The notes under the pieces: model-generated | Database searches by the model: none | What the model was told of the DNA's origin: nothing | The model's input: the letters and a program-made list of their open reading frames with translations, nothing else | Translations under genes and position numbers: made by a program | Shown: piece after piece, positions 8,701-17,634 of the stretch | Layout of the letters: the number at the start of each line of letters is the position of its first letter | Numbering within the stretch: the stretch's first letter is position 1 | Assembly: GCA_903923925.1 (NCBI GenBank) | Contig: CAIXZF010000059.1 | Location: 1-64,000 of the forward strand | Direction: 5' to 3' | Length of the DNA: 64,000 bases | DNA from: an uncultured Bacteroidales bacterium | GTDB lineage: Bacteria > Bacteroidota > Bacteroidia > Bacteroidales > CAIXZF01

Positions 8701-9619
8701 CACTGTTAATTACTTTAGGTAGTTTTTCCGGCCTCGACCAACGTGAACCATAGAGTTTCGATTCGTAAATGTCGCCACTTATGCCGCCGTAGTCTGTTAG
8801 TAGTGTCTGGCCGTCAACAGAAAGCGCAATAACTCCATCGTTGAGTTCTGTATTTACCGGTCTGCCAACATTAACCGGACTAGTCCATTCTCCGTTCTTT
8901 TTAATGCTAATATAGATGTCTTCGAAATATTTTTCATCAAGTTTGAGTTTTCCTCCGCCTGTGGTATTCGGGCGTCTGGATGTAAATACCAGAAGGTTGT
9001 TGTCTGCTGATATTTTGGGATTATATTCAGGATTGCTGGTATTAATTGTAGGGCCAATGTTTTGTATTTCAGCGATTATCGGATTCGAACAGATTTCGCG
9101 TGCATTTATGCTGTAATTCAAGTTTAAATTGAGTTCTTCATTGAAAAAGCTTAATTCGGCAGGCAGCATACCTGAGGTGTATTCTTTCAAAAAGCGGGTT
9201 TTGAAAATATCATAACAGATCAATGCACTGTCGAATCGTTCTGAATGATGATATGCCTGTGCGAGCAGGTACATCAGATCAGGGTTTACACCGATATCGT
9301 ATTTGAGAGCTTTGGTTAAAAAGGGGAGGGCCTTTTCTTTAAAGGCTGAATTGAGATAGCAGGCACCTATCTTGTAGTTGAGAAAAGCATTCTCTGAATT
9401 AAAATTCTGAGCAGCGAGAAAATGCGTTAAAGCTTCCTGGTCACTGCCGTCTTTGTTCTTATAGAATAAACTGTCGCCTTTATCAATTTCGGATAAGGCT
9501 GTTTCAAGTTCGTGAATCCTGTTAGGGAAATATTTTGCAGAGAAGTCAATATTTTGTCCTTTCAATTGCGGACAAGTGAAGAGAAAACCCAAAATAAGTC
9601 CGACAATTGTCCGGATCAT
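5720..9619 (-). CDS. TPR/PD40/OmpA envelope protein with six internal repeats
   Basis: A 1299-residue exported protein. Domains in order: signal peptide 1-21; TPR-like helices about 35-150; PD40/WD40-like propeller about 185-450, with repeated FTSRR, YFTSDRAGG and YFSSEG blocks; a carboxypeptidase-regulatory-like beta domain about 460-550; a long helical region about 590-1175; an OmpA C-terminal peptidoglycan-binding domain about 1180-1299 (FFEYDQ, GHSDNIG, RRARSVESYL, NRRTEF). The TPR-propeller-CRD-OmpA order is that of T9SS PorE, but PorE has no such helical insert. The insert holds six copies of a motif of the type LLxxGxxxxxI...I at about 606, 726, 835, 911, 1018 and 1116. It lies 57 bases after a T9SS cargo gene and overlaps the lipoprotein gene, suggesting one operon. 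Confidence 0.85.
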   Translation of the reverse strand: MIRTIVGLILGFLFTCPQLKGQNIDFSAKYFPNRIHELETALSEIDKGDSLFYKNKDGSDQEALTHFLAAQNFNSENAFLNYKIGACYLNSAFKEKALPFLTKALKYDIGVNPDLMYLLAQAYHHSERFDSALICYDIFKTRFLKEYTSGMLPAELSFFNEELNLNLNYSINAREICSNPIIAEIQNIGPTINTSNPEYNPKISADNNLLVFTSRRPNTTGGGKLKLDEKYFEDIYISIKKNGEWTSPVNVGRPVNTELNDGVIALSVDGQTLLTDYGGISGDIYESKLYGSRWSRPEKLPKVINSEEIESSACWSADGMRIYFTSDRAGGYGGGDIYVAKVNMDGSLGHPENLGPKINTKFNEESVFIHPDGKTLYFSSEGHNSIGGYDIFKSTLKNDQWSEAVNLGYPVNTVDDDVFFTITADGKTAFYSSERTTGFGGQDIYMISFNKTDEKVTEPLAMKFLSGRVLDAVQLQAVGARIEVYDISSGKPAFITSSNSSSGKFSFSLEPGKKYGITFSVPGYLFHSVNVDLSSLDSYESSLKNVFLYKIRNTEYPEQELQKALRGNCFEVVVDEEAKLLIDPANGKITKGKEIFVQRNVEKVLQRNRDRLVLLFDAGIDMEDIIDLVCQEIINTVADDSTNMAIPAKTELSGLVENEMKNFRISTELDLTENQHKTNKQTIPNSSKGKFDIDLLQLSGDAINDTTGELESLPELEQSIHQNFLNIVIDNKFIISNSLKQNTAPSEIMQQLIKEICEAGGLPISNQGALRSKSVASYLREALSVIYPEIYHKPVFDIPLPSSYFDISSKNAAVITKETEDTLINKINRIALENNVRFELLFASGKSLPEIQKSFYTDLTESIKSGNEILPATIEEKLKMISNIAVENIFLDLNMIHVLNNSKVSGKNIALQSDKIKMLVSSGITYSQITKMLSRGSLMPENCSSPQIFSDSDIQIESERTKRILEENLPAIMPDNNIFNVNVYETTLDAIDDADGSFNEKDQEYIALDIDKIIDDNKDLIIALLSIGNTYTQIESTLAEQIARKSGAVDEKNKGNSSPKLLELIHKRLATKMIGQNISLFGMPVSTHLKTLLHNYSAGIQDSAGLLNEFKKIFLMNQSIISAIIKTGVPISNLQEKFLEEIISNSGSRLAADPLLKSISRQAFNNLLNTNLVIPQKFVASIILNNIFFEYDQIALKSESANELGKLLDLLNQNPKIRIEISGHSDNIGSDEYNMELSLRRARSVESYLIKKGIAAGRLLAKGYGKTRPIAPNKLSNGEDNPEGRAMNRRTEFIIIAEK

Positions 9620-9676
9620 AAAATTCTGCTATTGTTAGTCCTGATATATAGATGGAATTACCACCGCAAGTCGGAA

Positions 9677-12600
9677 CTAATTCGCAAGAAAAAGTTTTCT
9701 CCTCTCGGTAACAGATTTATTCTTGCCATCAAATCTGACCACAAGATAGTATAAACCTGGCATACATGAAGAGAGGTCAACAGCAAAATTAATTGAACTC
9801 GTGTTATTTGCAAAAAAGGAATTGTGTGATACTAGTTTGCCCAATTGATCATAAATTGATGCTTCGCATTCACCCTTTGCCGGAAAGTACAATGATACCT
9901 GGGAAAAACCTGTTGTTGGATTTGGTGTTACTAACTGAATCAGATTTGTTTTAATAGTTTCATCTGATTGTATTTTTGAGAAATTATTTTGAATATCGAG
10001 TGGCATGTATAAACGAACATCAGCTATAGCATTTGCATCGTCATCGGCAAATTCAGTTTCAGAATCAATAGAAAATTGAAGTGGAAATGGCATGACTGCT
10101 GTTTGTTTTAATCTTGCCGATATCTTGAAAAGCATACCGCCGGGTCTGAAACTTCTTGCATTAACATCAAACCAACCAATTCTTATTTTATCACCAATAA
10201 TTGAATACTGCAATCCCTCAAGCTTGGAGATTATTCCTGAAATCTCAAGTTCAGTAGTATCGAAAGCCATTACCATCGACATAGCAGAGAGATTTAATTC
10301 ACGTTCTGTATAAACTGGTAGCAGTAAGCTTTTGTCAGGATTAATTTCAGAAGTTCCACTGGAAACTAATATAGGTGTAAATTCATTATTTGAATAGGGT
10401 TTTTGTCCGTTTAAAGGTGGAATATACGATCCATTTACATCGCCCGCACAAAGAGTTATGAAGCCGCAACTGACGGATTGACTGGCAACAACAACATTAA
10501 TAAAAGGTTCTTTAATCCAGTCGCCGCAAGGGAATGAATTCACCACATGAATATATCGTCTTACAATCATGTATGCATCAGCAGCATTCAGATAACCACT
10601 CAGATTCACATCACCGGCAAGCTGCCGGAACGGACTGAGGTTAGTAAGACCAATAGAAAACTGAGCTGTTAAAAGAGCATCGGTGGCATTTACGCCACCC
10701 CATTTTTTTATCGAAGAAAAACTATTTGTGTAATTTCCTGAGTTAACGCAGCGGAAGGTATATGTTCCGTCGATTTCATTCCAAACGCTATCTATTAATT
10801 GTCCGGCAGTGTTTTTCAGACATACTTTACAACTGTCAATGTTGGAGTTTAAGGTATTGTCGTAGGTTATATGTCCGAGAATTTTGGGTTTTACAATAGT
10901 TGTGATAAACTGGCTTGCACTACCAATACAGCCGCTGGAATTTAAATACTGGTAAGTAATTGAATATGTACCAGCAGCAATTGAACCGGGATTGAAAAAA
11001 CCAGCAGAAATACCGGGTCCCGAATATGTACCTCCCAGCGGATGTCCGCCTGTAAGGAATAGAGGAGCTGCATCTCGGCATATGATTGGGAAGTTTGAAA
11101 GACTTACAGTTGGATTTGGCTCAACTGTAACTAACATGGGTTTTGTTTTTGTGCAAGCAGTTGCAGAAATTGTTTCAGTAAGTTTATACGTTGTTGTTAC
11201 TGATGGATATACTATTGGGTTTGATGCCGAAGAAGTAAAGCCAGCCGGAACTGATACCCAACTGTAAACCGACCCCTGAACTGATGGACCTCCGATAGTG
11301 GTGCTATTTCCGGCACAAATGCTTTGATCGGGACCTGTATTTGCCAATGGAAGAGGATTGACGATAACTGTTACTGAATTTGATTTTGTACAGCCGGTTG
11401 AAGTAATTGTTTCGGTGAGAGTGTAAGTTGTTGTTACCATTGGAGTAACAACCGGATCTGAAACAGTTGAAGTAAAACCTGCCGGATTTGAAGTCCAGCT
11501 ATAGGTGTTCCCGGCAACAGAGGGTGCACCAATCGATGCTGATGTATTTTTACAAACAGCACTGTTATAGCCTGCTACTGCTGCTGGATAAGGCACAGCT
11601 GTAATTGTAAGACTGTTGGTAGCTACGCATCCGTTAACTAAATTTGTTTCAACCAAAGTGTAAGTGGTGTTAACAACCGGGCTCACAATTGGATTGGAAA
11701 TGGAAGAGGTAAATCCTGCAGGAACTGATGTCCAGACGTAATTAAATCCCTGAGCGGATTGTGCCCCTATTGTAACCTGGTTGCCAATACAGAGGTTTTG
11801 AGATGGTCCGGTATAGGCGGATGGTCCTGGTTGCACGTCGATGTCTGCACTGTCAATTGCAACACACATTGCAGATGAAGTTACTGTTAATATGTACAAA
11901 GTGGTGGCAAATGGAAAAACAACAGGGTTAGCCTGATTAGAGTAAAATCCAGCAGGAATAGAGCTCCATAAATATGTGTTTCCTGCAATTGGTGGTGCTC
12001 CCAGCTGTATACTGTTGCCACTGCATACTGAAGTAATTGTACCTGCAGAGGCAACAGGCATTGGATTTACATTAATTGTGACTGATGAGGAACCTGAACA
12101 TCCATTTGTAGCTGTAACAGTTTCAGTATATGTTGTTGTTTGAGTGGGAATAACTGAGGGGTTTGCTAAATTTGATGAAAATCCTGAAGGCGCAGACGAC
12201 CAATTATACGTAATTCCGGGCTGTATAACGCCACCAATATATAATTCGGTACCGGCACAAACTGAAGTATTGCCAATAGTACTTGTTTGTGGTGACTGAT
12301 TTACTATCACATTCAATGTTACGGGGGCAGTTGATGCGTTTCCGTTTGTTAGAACAAGGCTGTAATTGCCGGCAGAAGAAGTAGTTGCATTTGGGATTAC
12401 AGGATTTTGAACGTTTGAAGTGAATCCGTTAGGACCTGTCCACTGATAGGTTGCACCTGCAACAGCAGTAGAGAATAGTTGCAGGTTCTGCCCTGAACAA
12501 AGCGGACTATTTGAGCTGATTACAGGTGGAATCAAACAACTCATATTACCTGTTCCACTCGTCTGGTTTATTGTAATACCACAAGCCAGGTTCGAGAAAT

Positions 12601-13018
12601 TTGTTACCATTATAATATAATATTTGCCCTGAACTGTTGTTGGAAGATCAACAACTTCCAATGCGGTTCCCCCTGCATAACTACAATCAATTTTATTAGA
12701 ATTGGTCAGTCCGGAAGTACATCCCAGATCAACAGAGTCGAATGGGCCCCAACATACAAAATCAATATCTCTTGCAGGATTCGAGCTGATGGTAATATGA
12801 ATATCGCCGGCTATTCCAACATAAAAATAGAACCAACCTCGGTTTGGAGTTGTTGAACAGCAACTTATTGCTGCTGTATTTGGTTGGCCGGTTAAGCCTG
12901 CATAGTTAAAAGGCTGCCCGGAACAAATCTGTGTTGCAGAACTACACGATAGTCCCTGACAGAAAAGAGCGCAGGGAAAGAAAATTGTTATGACCCAAAC
13001 AATAAAATTTCTATACAT
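9677..13018 (-). CDS. Large T9SS type A cargo with Ig/PKD-like repeats
   Basis: A 1113-residue exported protein. Signal peptide about 1-21. A beta domain covers about 22-160 (PNRGWFYFYVG, DIDFVCWGPF). An Ig-like domain (about 165-240) is followed by five repeats of about 79 residues, each with a Cys near the start, an (Y/V)W(S/T/V)S..PAGF core and a TTTYTLTET-type strand, to about 635. Next come a GxYSGPG domain, a carboxypeptidase-regulatory-like segment, dockerin-like sequence (VNATDALLTAQ and GDVNLSGYLNAADAYMIVRR) and a cohesin-like beta domain. The last 80 residues are a type A sorting domain. It heads the minus-strand set that includes the 1299-residue OmpA protein. The ligand is unknown. 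A surface scaffold or adhesin is the likely role. Confidence 0.8.
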   Translation of the reverse strand: MYRNFIVWVITIFFPCALFCQGLSCSSATQICSGQPFNYAGLTGQPNTAAISCCSTTPNRGWFYFYVGIAGDIHITISSNPARDIDFVCWGPFDSVDLGCTSGLTNSNKIDCSYAGGTALEVVDLPTTVQGKYYIIMVTNFSNLACGITINQTSGTGNMSCLIPPVISSNSPLCSGQNLQLFSTAVAGATYQWTGPNGFTSNVQNPVIPNATTSSAGNYSLVLTNGNASTAPVTLNVIVNQSPQTSTIGNTSVCAGTELYIGGVIQPGITYNWSSAPSGFSSNLANPSVIPTQTTTYTETVTATNGCSGSSSVTINVNPMPVASAGTITSVCSGNSIQLGAPPIAGNTYLWSSIPAGFYSNQANPVVFPFATTLYILTVTSSAMCVAIDSADIDVQPGPSAYTGPSQNLCIGNQVTIGAQSAQGFNYVWTSVPAGFTSSISNPIVSPVVNTTYTLVETNLVNGCVATNSLTITAVPYPAAVAGYNSAVCKNTSASIGAPSVAGNTYSWTSNPAGFTSTVSDPVVTPMVTTTYTLTETITSTGCTKSNSVTVIVNPLPLANTGPDQSICAGNSTTIGGPSVQGSVYSWVSVPAGFTSSASNPIVYPSVTTTYKLTETISATACTKTKPMLVTVEPNPTVSLSNFPIICRDAAPLFLTGGHPLGGTYSGPGISAGFFNPGSIAAGTYSITYQYLNSSGCIGSASQFITTIVKPKILGHITYDNTLNSNIDSCKVCLKNTAGQLIDSVWNEIDGTYTFRCVNSGNYTNSFSSIKKWGGVNATDALLTAQFSIGLTNLSPFRQLAGDVNLSGYLNAADAYMIVRRYIHVVNSFPCGDWIKEPFINVVVASQSVSCGFITLCAGDVNGSYIPPLNGQKPYSNNEFTPILVSSGTSEINPDKSLLLPVYTERELNLSAMSMVMAFDTTELEISGIISKLEGLQYSIIGDKIRIGWFDVNARSFRPGGMLFKISARLKQTAVMPFPLQFSIDSETEFADDDANAIADVRLYMPLDIQNNFSKIQSDETIKTNLIQLVTPNPTTGFSQVSLYFPAKGECEASIYDQLGKLVSHNSFFANNTSSINFAVDLSSCMPGLYYLVVRFDGKNKSVTERRKLFLAN

Positions 13019-13058
13019 TCTGAACCTCGTATGAATATAATTAATGACCCTAAATAAT

Positions 13059-15371
13059 CTATTTTGGTTGCCGGTTAAAAAATGTAAATTTATTAATAAT
13101 CAATTCAAAAGCTAATGGAATATCAAAATTATTTCCTACGAATGTGTCTCTGCAACATGTTAGCGCATCCTTTGAGGCCATCCAAACTGAGAGTGAAAGC
13201 ATAAAGGGAGGCTCTCCTATTGCTTTGGAATTTGATATAGTTTTGGGATTAGTTCTGTTGCTCAGGAAATTAATTCTGAAATCAAAAGGTATGTCACTTA
13301 TTGTAGGAATTTTATAGGTATCGGGAGAATGCTGAAGTAAATGGCCCGAATTATCCCACTCAACAACTTCTGTTGTGCACCAGCCTAATCCCATCACAAA
13401 CCCACCGGCAATCTGACCTTTGTCAATTTCAGGATTAAGGGAAATCCCGCCATCATGAAGAATATCTGTCCGTAATAATTTCAATCCGCCTGTCAGAACA
13501 TCAATTTCAACTTCTGAAACAGCCATACTGAAAACAAAGTAGTAAAATGGTGTCCCTTTTCCTTTCTGTGGGTCATATTGTATTCCGGGAGTACTGTAAA
13601 AGCCAGTGGCGCTCAGGCTGGTCTGCCGGAGATAAGCGATTTTTACGGCATCTTTAAAACTGATGATCCGCTTTGGATAAAGGATGTCGGTAAGATTATT
13701 ATTCTGGTAAACGATGTTTTCGGGTTTTGTAATATTCTGAGGATCTGCTGCATTCCAATGATTGGCAATTGCTGTCGAAATCCTCTTTTTAAGTTTTCCA
13801 ATTGCATCATTTACAGCCATACCATTGAGGTCGCTGCCCGAAGAAGCGGCAGTTGCTGAGGTGTTTGGAACTTTGGATGTATTGGTAGAAGAAACCTTGA
13901 TGAATTCTGCATCAACTCCCAACGCATTGCTGGCAATACCGATAATTTTTGTGTGCAAACCCTGTCCCATCTCAGTACCACCATGATTCAGCAACACTGT
14001 TCCATCCTGGTATATATTAACAAGGGCAGCAGCCTGGTTCAGAAAACTTGTTGTAAATGAAATTCCAAACTTAACAGGGGTAATGGCCAGTCCGCGCTTA
14101 GCAAATTCATTTTTGCTGTTAAATTCTTTAATAGCAGATCTTCTGCTATTATAATCAGAGGAGATAAGTAATTCGTTATAAAGAATTTCGAGTGAATTAT
14201 TCTCCACATTCTGCCCGAAATGGGTAATGTTTTCTGAATGCTGTTTGTAAAAGTTTTTATACCTGATTTCACTGGCATCTTTTCCAAGAAAGCGGGCTAT
14301 GCTATCCATGGCATTTTCGATTACAGCCATGCCCTGTGGCCCGCCAAACCCTCTGAAGGCTGTATTTGACGGAAGATTGGTCTTCCATAAATAACCAACA
14401 GCTCTCATATTCGGGATATAATAAGCATTGTCGGTGTGGAAAAGTGCCCTGTCGAGTATTGCACGGCTCAGATCAGTTGAATAGCCGGCATCAGCATTAA
14501 GTTCCACTTCATAGGCCAGAACCTTCCCCTCGCAGGTAAAACCGATTTTGTAGCGGGAAATAAACCTGTGACGCTTACCTGTCATAATCTGATCATCATC
14601 CCTGAAAAGATGAATCTTTACTGCCTTGCCTGTATGCCTTGCCAGCAATGCTGCCCAGGCTGCAACATGATTTGCCTGGGTTTCCTTTCCCCCGAAAGCA
14701 CCGCCCATTCGCTGTACTTCAACAACCACCAAATTTCTGTTTATTCCCAGTACCCCGGCAACAATGGCCTGAGTTTCGGAGGGATGCTGACTTGAAGCAT
14801 GTATTGTTATTTCGTCTCCTTCTTCCGGTATTGCCAAAGCAGTCTGGGTTTCTAAATACCAATGTTCCTGAGCACCGGTGCGTACTTCGCCCTCAATACA
14901 ATGTGCCGATTCTGCAAACCCGGATTCGAGATCACCTGTTTCAATTTTTCTTGGAGGACAAAGCATATTATCAGAGGAAATTGCCTCTTCCAGACTTGTT
15001 ATTGAAGGTAAAGGTTCGTATTCAATATGAATGAGTTTTGAAGCTTTAATAGCTGTTTCTCTGTCAATGGCGGCAATAAGCAATACGGCCTGCCCGATAA
15101 ATTCAACCCTGTCTTCAGCCAGGCAAGGCTCATCATGAATTACTGGTCCCATTTGATTCTGGCCCGGGATATTTTTGTAATCTACTATTGAAATTACACC
15201 CGCTAATTCATTGGCTGCATTTATGTTGATATCTTTTATTCTTGCATGAGCTTCTGAACTGTATACAACCAGACCATATAAGACATCCTTCCGGGGCTCA
15301 AGGTCATTTACGAATCTTGCCTCTCCGGTAACATGCTTTATAGCCGACTCATGCCTGATTTCAGATGACAT
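13059..15371 (-). CDS. xdhB: Xanthine dehydrogenase, molybdenum-binding subunit
   Basis: This 770-residue protein is the molybdopterin subunit, which oxidises hypoxanthine to xanthine and xanthine to urate. Family motifs are present: GGAFGGKE at 223-230, TAFRGFGGPQG at 337-347 (contains the substrate-binding Arg of xanthine oxidases), GGTEMGQGLHTK at 464-475, and GEPPF at about 719, whose Glu is the catalytic base position. FGISFTTSFLNQ and the TSATAAS segment are also typical of true xanthine dehydrogenases rather than of CO dehydrogenase or aldehyde oxidase relatives. It overlaps the upstream FeS/FAD subunit gene by 11 bases, so the two are co-translated. No signal peptide is seen, so it is cytoplasmic. 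Confidence 0.92.
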   Translation of the reverse strand: MSSEIRHESAIKHVTGEARFVNDLEPRKDVLYGLVVYSSEAHARIKDININAANELAGVISIVDYKNIPGQNQMGPVIHDEPCLAEDRVEFIGQAVLLIAAIDRETAIKASKLIHIEYEPLPSITSLEEAISSDNMLCPPRKIETGDLESGFAESAHCIEGEVRTGAQEHWYLETQTALAIPEEGDEITIHASSQHPSETQAIVAGVLGINRNLVVVEVQRMGGAFGGKETQANHVAAWAALLARHTGKAVKIHLFRDDDQIMTGKRHRFISRYKIGFTCEGKVLAYEVELNADAGYSTDLSRAILDRALFHTDNAYYIPNMRAVGYLWKTNLPSNTAFRGFGGPQGMAVIENAMDSIARFLGKDASEIRYKNFYKQHSENITHFGQNVENNSLEILYNELLISSDYNSRRSAIKEFNSKNEFAKRGLAITPVKFGISFTTSFLNQAAALVNIYQDGTVLLNHGGTEMGQGLHTKIIGIASNALGVDAEFIKVSSTNTSKVPNTSATAASSGSDLNGMAVNDAIGKLKKRISTAIANHWNAADPQNITKPENIVYQNNNLTDILYPKRIISFKDAVKIAYLRQTSLSATGFYSTPGIQYDPQKGKGTPFYYFVFSMAVSEVEIDVLTGGLKLLRTDILHDGGISLNPEIDKGQIAGGFVMGLGWCTTEVVEWDNSGHLLQHSPDTYKIPTISDIPFDFRINFLSNRTNPKTISNSKAIGEPPFMLSLSVWMASKDALTCCRDTFVGNNFDIPLAFELIINKFTFFNRQPK

Positions 15372-16848
15372 CTGCCTGGGTTTTAGTATAATAATTTACA
15401 TCAAGAAAGAACTTCATAAGGAGATTGCCTGCAAGTATTGAGCGGCTTTCTGCTTTAGCCCTGGCATCAGAAATTGGTTGAAATTCAGTGTACAAAAGTT
15501 GCATAGCCTCTTCAATTACATTGCGTTCCCATTGCTTACCGCTTAGAAATGCCTCCGTAATGGCTGCCCTTTTTGCCTGAGCTGCCATGCCTCCAAATCC
15601 GATCCGGATATCGTCTATTCTGTTGTTCCTGCTTAATTCGACACTAAAAGCCCCGTTAACACAGGAAATGTCTACATCTTTTCTCCTTGAAACCTTATAA
15701 GTGTTGATAAACGTAATTCTCTCATTTTTTGGAATTCTTACCATCAGAATTATTTCGTCAGCTTTGAGGTCGGTTTGCCTGTACCCTTTGATAAATTCTT
15801 CAAGTTTAAGCTCCCGCTGCCCATGAATGCTTATTAACCTGATGCTGGCATCAGCCACCAATAAGATCGGGATCATATCGCTGATCGGGGAGGCTGTTGC
15901 CAGATTACCTCCAAGAGTTGCCAGGTGCCTTATCTGGTGACTGCCAAAAACATTCAGCACATTAAAGAGAGCTGGATAACGATCTTCACTGAAATCACGA
16001 AGTTCTTCAATTGAAATTCCTGCCCCAAAATAAAATCCTGCATGATCTTCCTGTATAAACTTCAGATCATTTAGCTGTGAGATGTCGATAAGATTAGGAA
16101 GCAGTTCATTCTTTTTTGTCTGCCGGAGGGCAATATCACTGGCACCGGCTATTATCAGCGCTTCGGGATGACCGGATTTGTAGTGAAGTAAATCCTCTGT
16201 TGTAAATGGTATATAATATTGGTAGTCATCCGTTTGAAGCAATATGGGATCAGTGTTTTTATGGATTGAATGAATAAGTTCCAGAACAGCATCTTCTCCA
16301 TTTGTAAAATGATCTTCCGGTCCTTTCGAACAAGCAATTTTAGCAGCATTTAGGATGGATTTGTAACCAGTACATCTGCACAAATTCCCTGATAATGCTA
16401 ATTTTATAGAATCTTCCTGAGCGTGAGGCGAATTTTTGTAAAGAGAAAACATCGAAAGAACCATTCCGGGAGTGCAATACCCGCATTGGCTTCCATATTC
16501 GTCTACAATTGCCTGTTGTACAGGATGCAGCAGAATCTCCTGACCCTTCTTTTGAGCAAGATTTTCGATGGTAATAAGCTGTTTTCCATGCAACATCGGG
16601 AGGAACAAAAGGCAGGAATTCAAGGCTTTATATTCAAGATTACCTCTGATTCCTTCTTCTGCTACAACGATAGTGCAGGCTCCGCAATCTCCTTCTCCAC
16701 AGCCTTCTTTTACACCTTTGTGCCCATGAATGCTCCGCAGGTAGTTTAAAACTGTTGTTGTTGGTTTAATTGCTGATTCTTCGGCAAAATTAAGACGAAG
16801 GATTTTGCCATCAAGTATAAATTCAACACAGTTTCTTGTTGTTTTCAT
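15361..16848 (-). CDS. xdhA: Xanthine dehydrogenase, FeS and FAD subunit
   Basis: A 495-residue protein that carries electrons from the molybdenum site to NAD+. Residues 1-90 are a plant-ferredoxin-type [2Fe-2S] domain (Cys 50, 55, 58, 79). Residues about 100-170 are the second [2Fe-2S] domain (Cys 122, 125, 157, 159 in CGYCTPG and CRCTG). Residues about 205-495 are the FAD domain, with IIAGASDIA and the LGGNLATASPISD block. The fused FeS plus FAD layout matches the bacterial two-subunit enzyme. It starts 2 bases after the xdhC stop and overlaps xdhB by 11 bases, so all three are one transcription unit. Confidence 0.92.
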   Translation of the reverse strand: MKTTRNCVEFILDGKILRLNFAEESAIKPTTTVLNYLRSIHGHKGVKEGCGEGDCGACTIVVAEEGIRGNLEYKALNSCLLFLPMLHGKQLITIENLAQKKGQEILLHPVQQAIVDEYGSQCGYCTPGMVLSMFSLYKNSPHAQEDSIKLALSGNLCRCTGYKSILNAAKIACSKGPEDHFTNGEDAVLELIHSIHKNTDPILLQTDDYQYYIPFTTEDLLHYKSGHPEALIIAGASDIALRQTKKNELLPNLIDISQLNDLKFIQEDHAGFYFGAGISIEELRDFSEDRYPALFNVLNVFGSHQIRHLATLGGNLATASPISDMIPILLVADASIRLISIHGQRELKLEEFIKGYRQTDLKADEIILMVRIPKNERITFINTYKVSRRKDVDISCVNGAFSVELSRNNRIDDIRIGFGGMAAQAKRAAITEAFLSGKQWERNVIEEAMQLLYTEFQPISDARAKAESRSILAGNLLMKFFLDVNYYTKTQADVI

Positions 16849-16850
16849 TT

Positions 16851-17615
16851 TTAAAACAAACTGTTCTTGCAGTCGATAAGCTGGGCAAGAATGCTTATTG
16901 CAATTTCTTCAGCGGTAACCGCTGAAAAAGGAATCCCAATGGGCATATGAATATGTTCAAGTTCACTTTCAGTGAGGATATCAGCACTGATAAGATTCTT
17001 ACGTAAGGTTGCTACCTTTGATTTGCTTCCTATCATTCCGAGGTAAGCATGTTGTTTTTTAGCGCAGGTTTTTAATACAAATTCGTCGGTAAGATGGCCG
17101 GGAGTGGCAATAACTACAAAGGTTCTGGAGTCGAATTCAACCTCCTCAATACTTTCTGCGAAAGGCTTCACAAGGATGCTGGCATTCTGGTATTCCGGAC
17201 TTGCCTCTATTCCCGGCCTTTCATCAAACAATGTCACTCTGAAACCAAAATCTGGTGCATATTTATTCAAAGCCCTGTTTACGTGACCGGCACCAAATAA
17301 ATAAAGCGGACAATTACTTACGATTGGCTCAATAAACACGCTGGCTTTACCATTACATTTCATACCCAAATCATCTCCCAAATTATAGGAAAGAAGTTTG
17401 GGCTTGCAATCTTTGATTACCTCCATGGCTTCGCGGATTACAGTGTACTCAATGTTACCGCCACCAATTGTACCGAAAATTGTACCATCACCATGCACAA
17501 TCATCTTAGCTCCGGCTTTCCTCGGTGTTGATCCTTTGGTTTCAACAATAAGACACAGAGCAGCAGGCTGACGCGCAGCAATCACCTCCTGAATTTTTGT
17601 GTAAATATCTTTCAT
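16851..17615 (-). CDS. xdhC: XdhC, molybdenum cofactor insertion chaperone
   Basis: A 254-residue XdhC/CoxI family protein with both parts: the N-terminal domain (ETKGSTPRKAGAKM and GTIGGGNIEY) and a C-terminal Rossmann-like domain with the LFGAGHVNRAL nucleotide-binding turn. In the family, XdhC binds molybdenum cofactor, promotes its sulfuration and hands it to xanthine dehydrogenase. The location directly before xdhA and xdhB fits that role. It begins 19 bases after the pepT stop, so it is probably read from the same transcript as the peptide genes. Confidence 0.9.
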   Translation of the reverse strand: MKDIYTKIQEVIAARQPAALCLIVETKGSTPRKAGAKMIVHGDGTIFGTIGGGNIEYTVIREAMEVIKDCKPKLLSYNLGDDLGMKCNGKASVFIEPIVSNCPLYLFGAGHVNRALNKYAPDFGFRVTLFDERPGIEASPEYQNASILVKPFAESIEEVEFDSRTFVVIATPGHLTDEFVLKTCAKKQHAYLGMIGSKSKVATLRKNLISADILTESELEHIHMPIGIPFSAVTAEEIAISILAQLIDCKNSLF

Positions 17616-17634
17616 TTAACGGATTCCAATCAAA

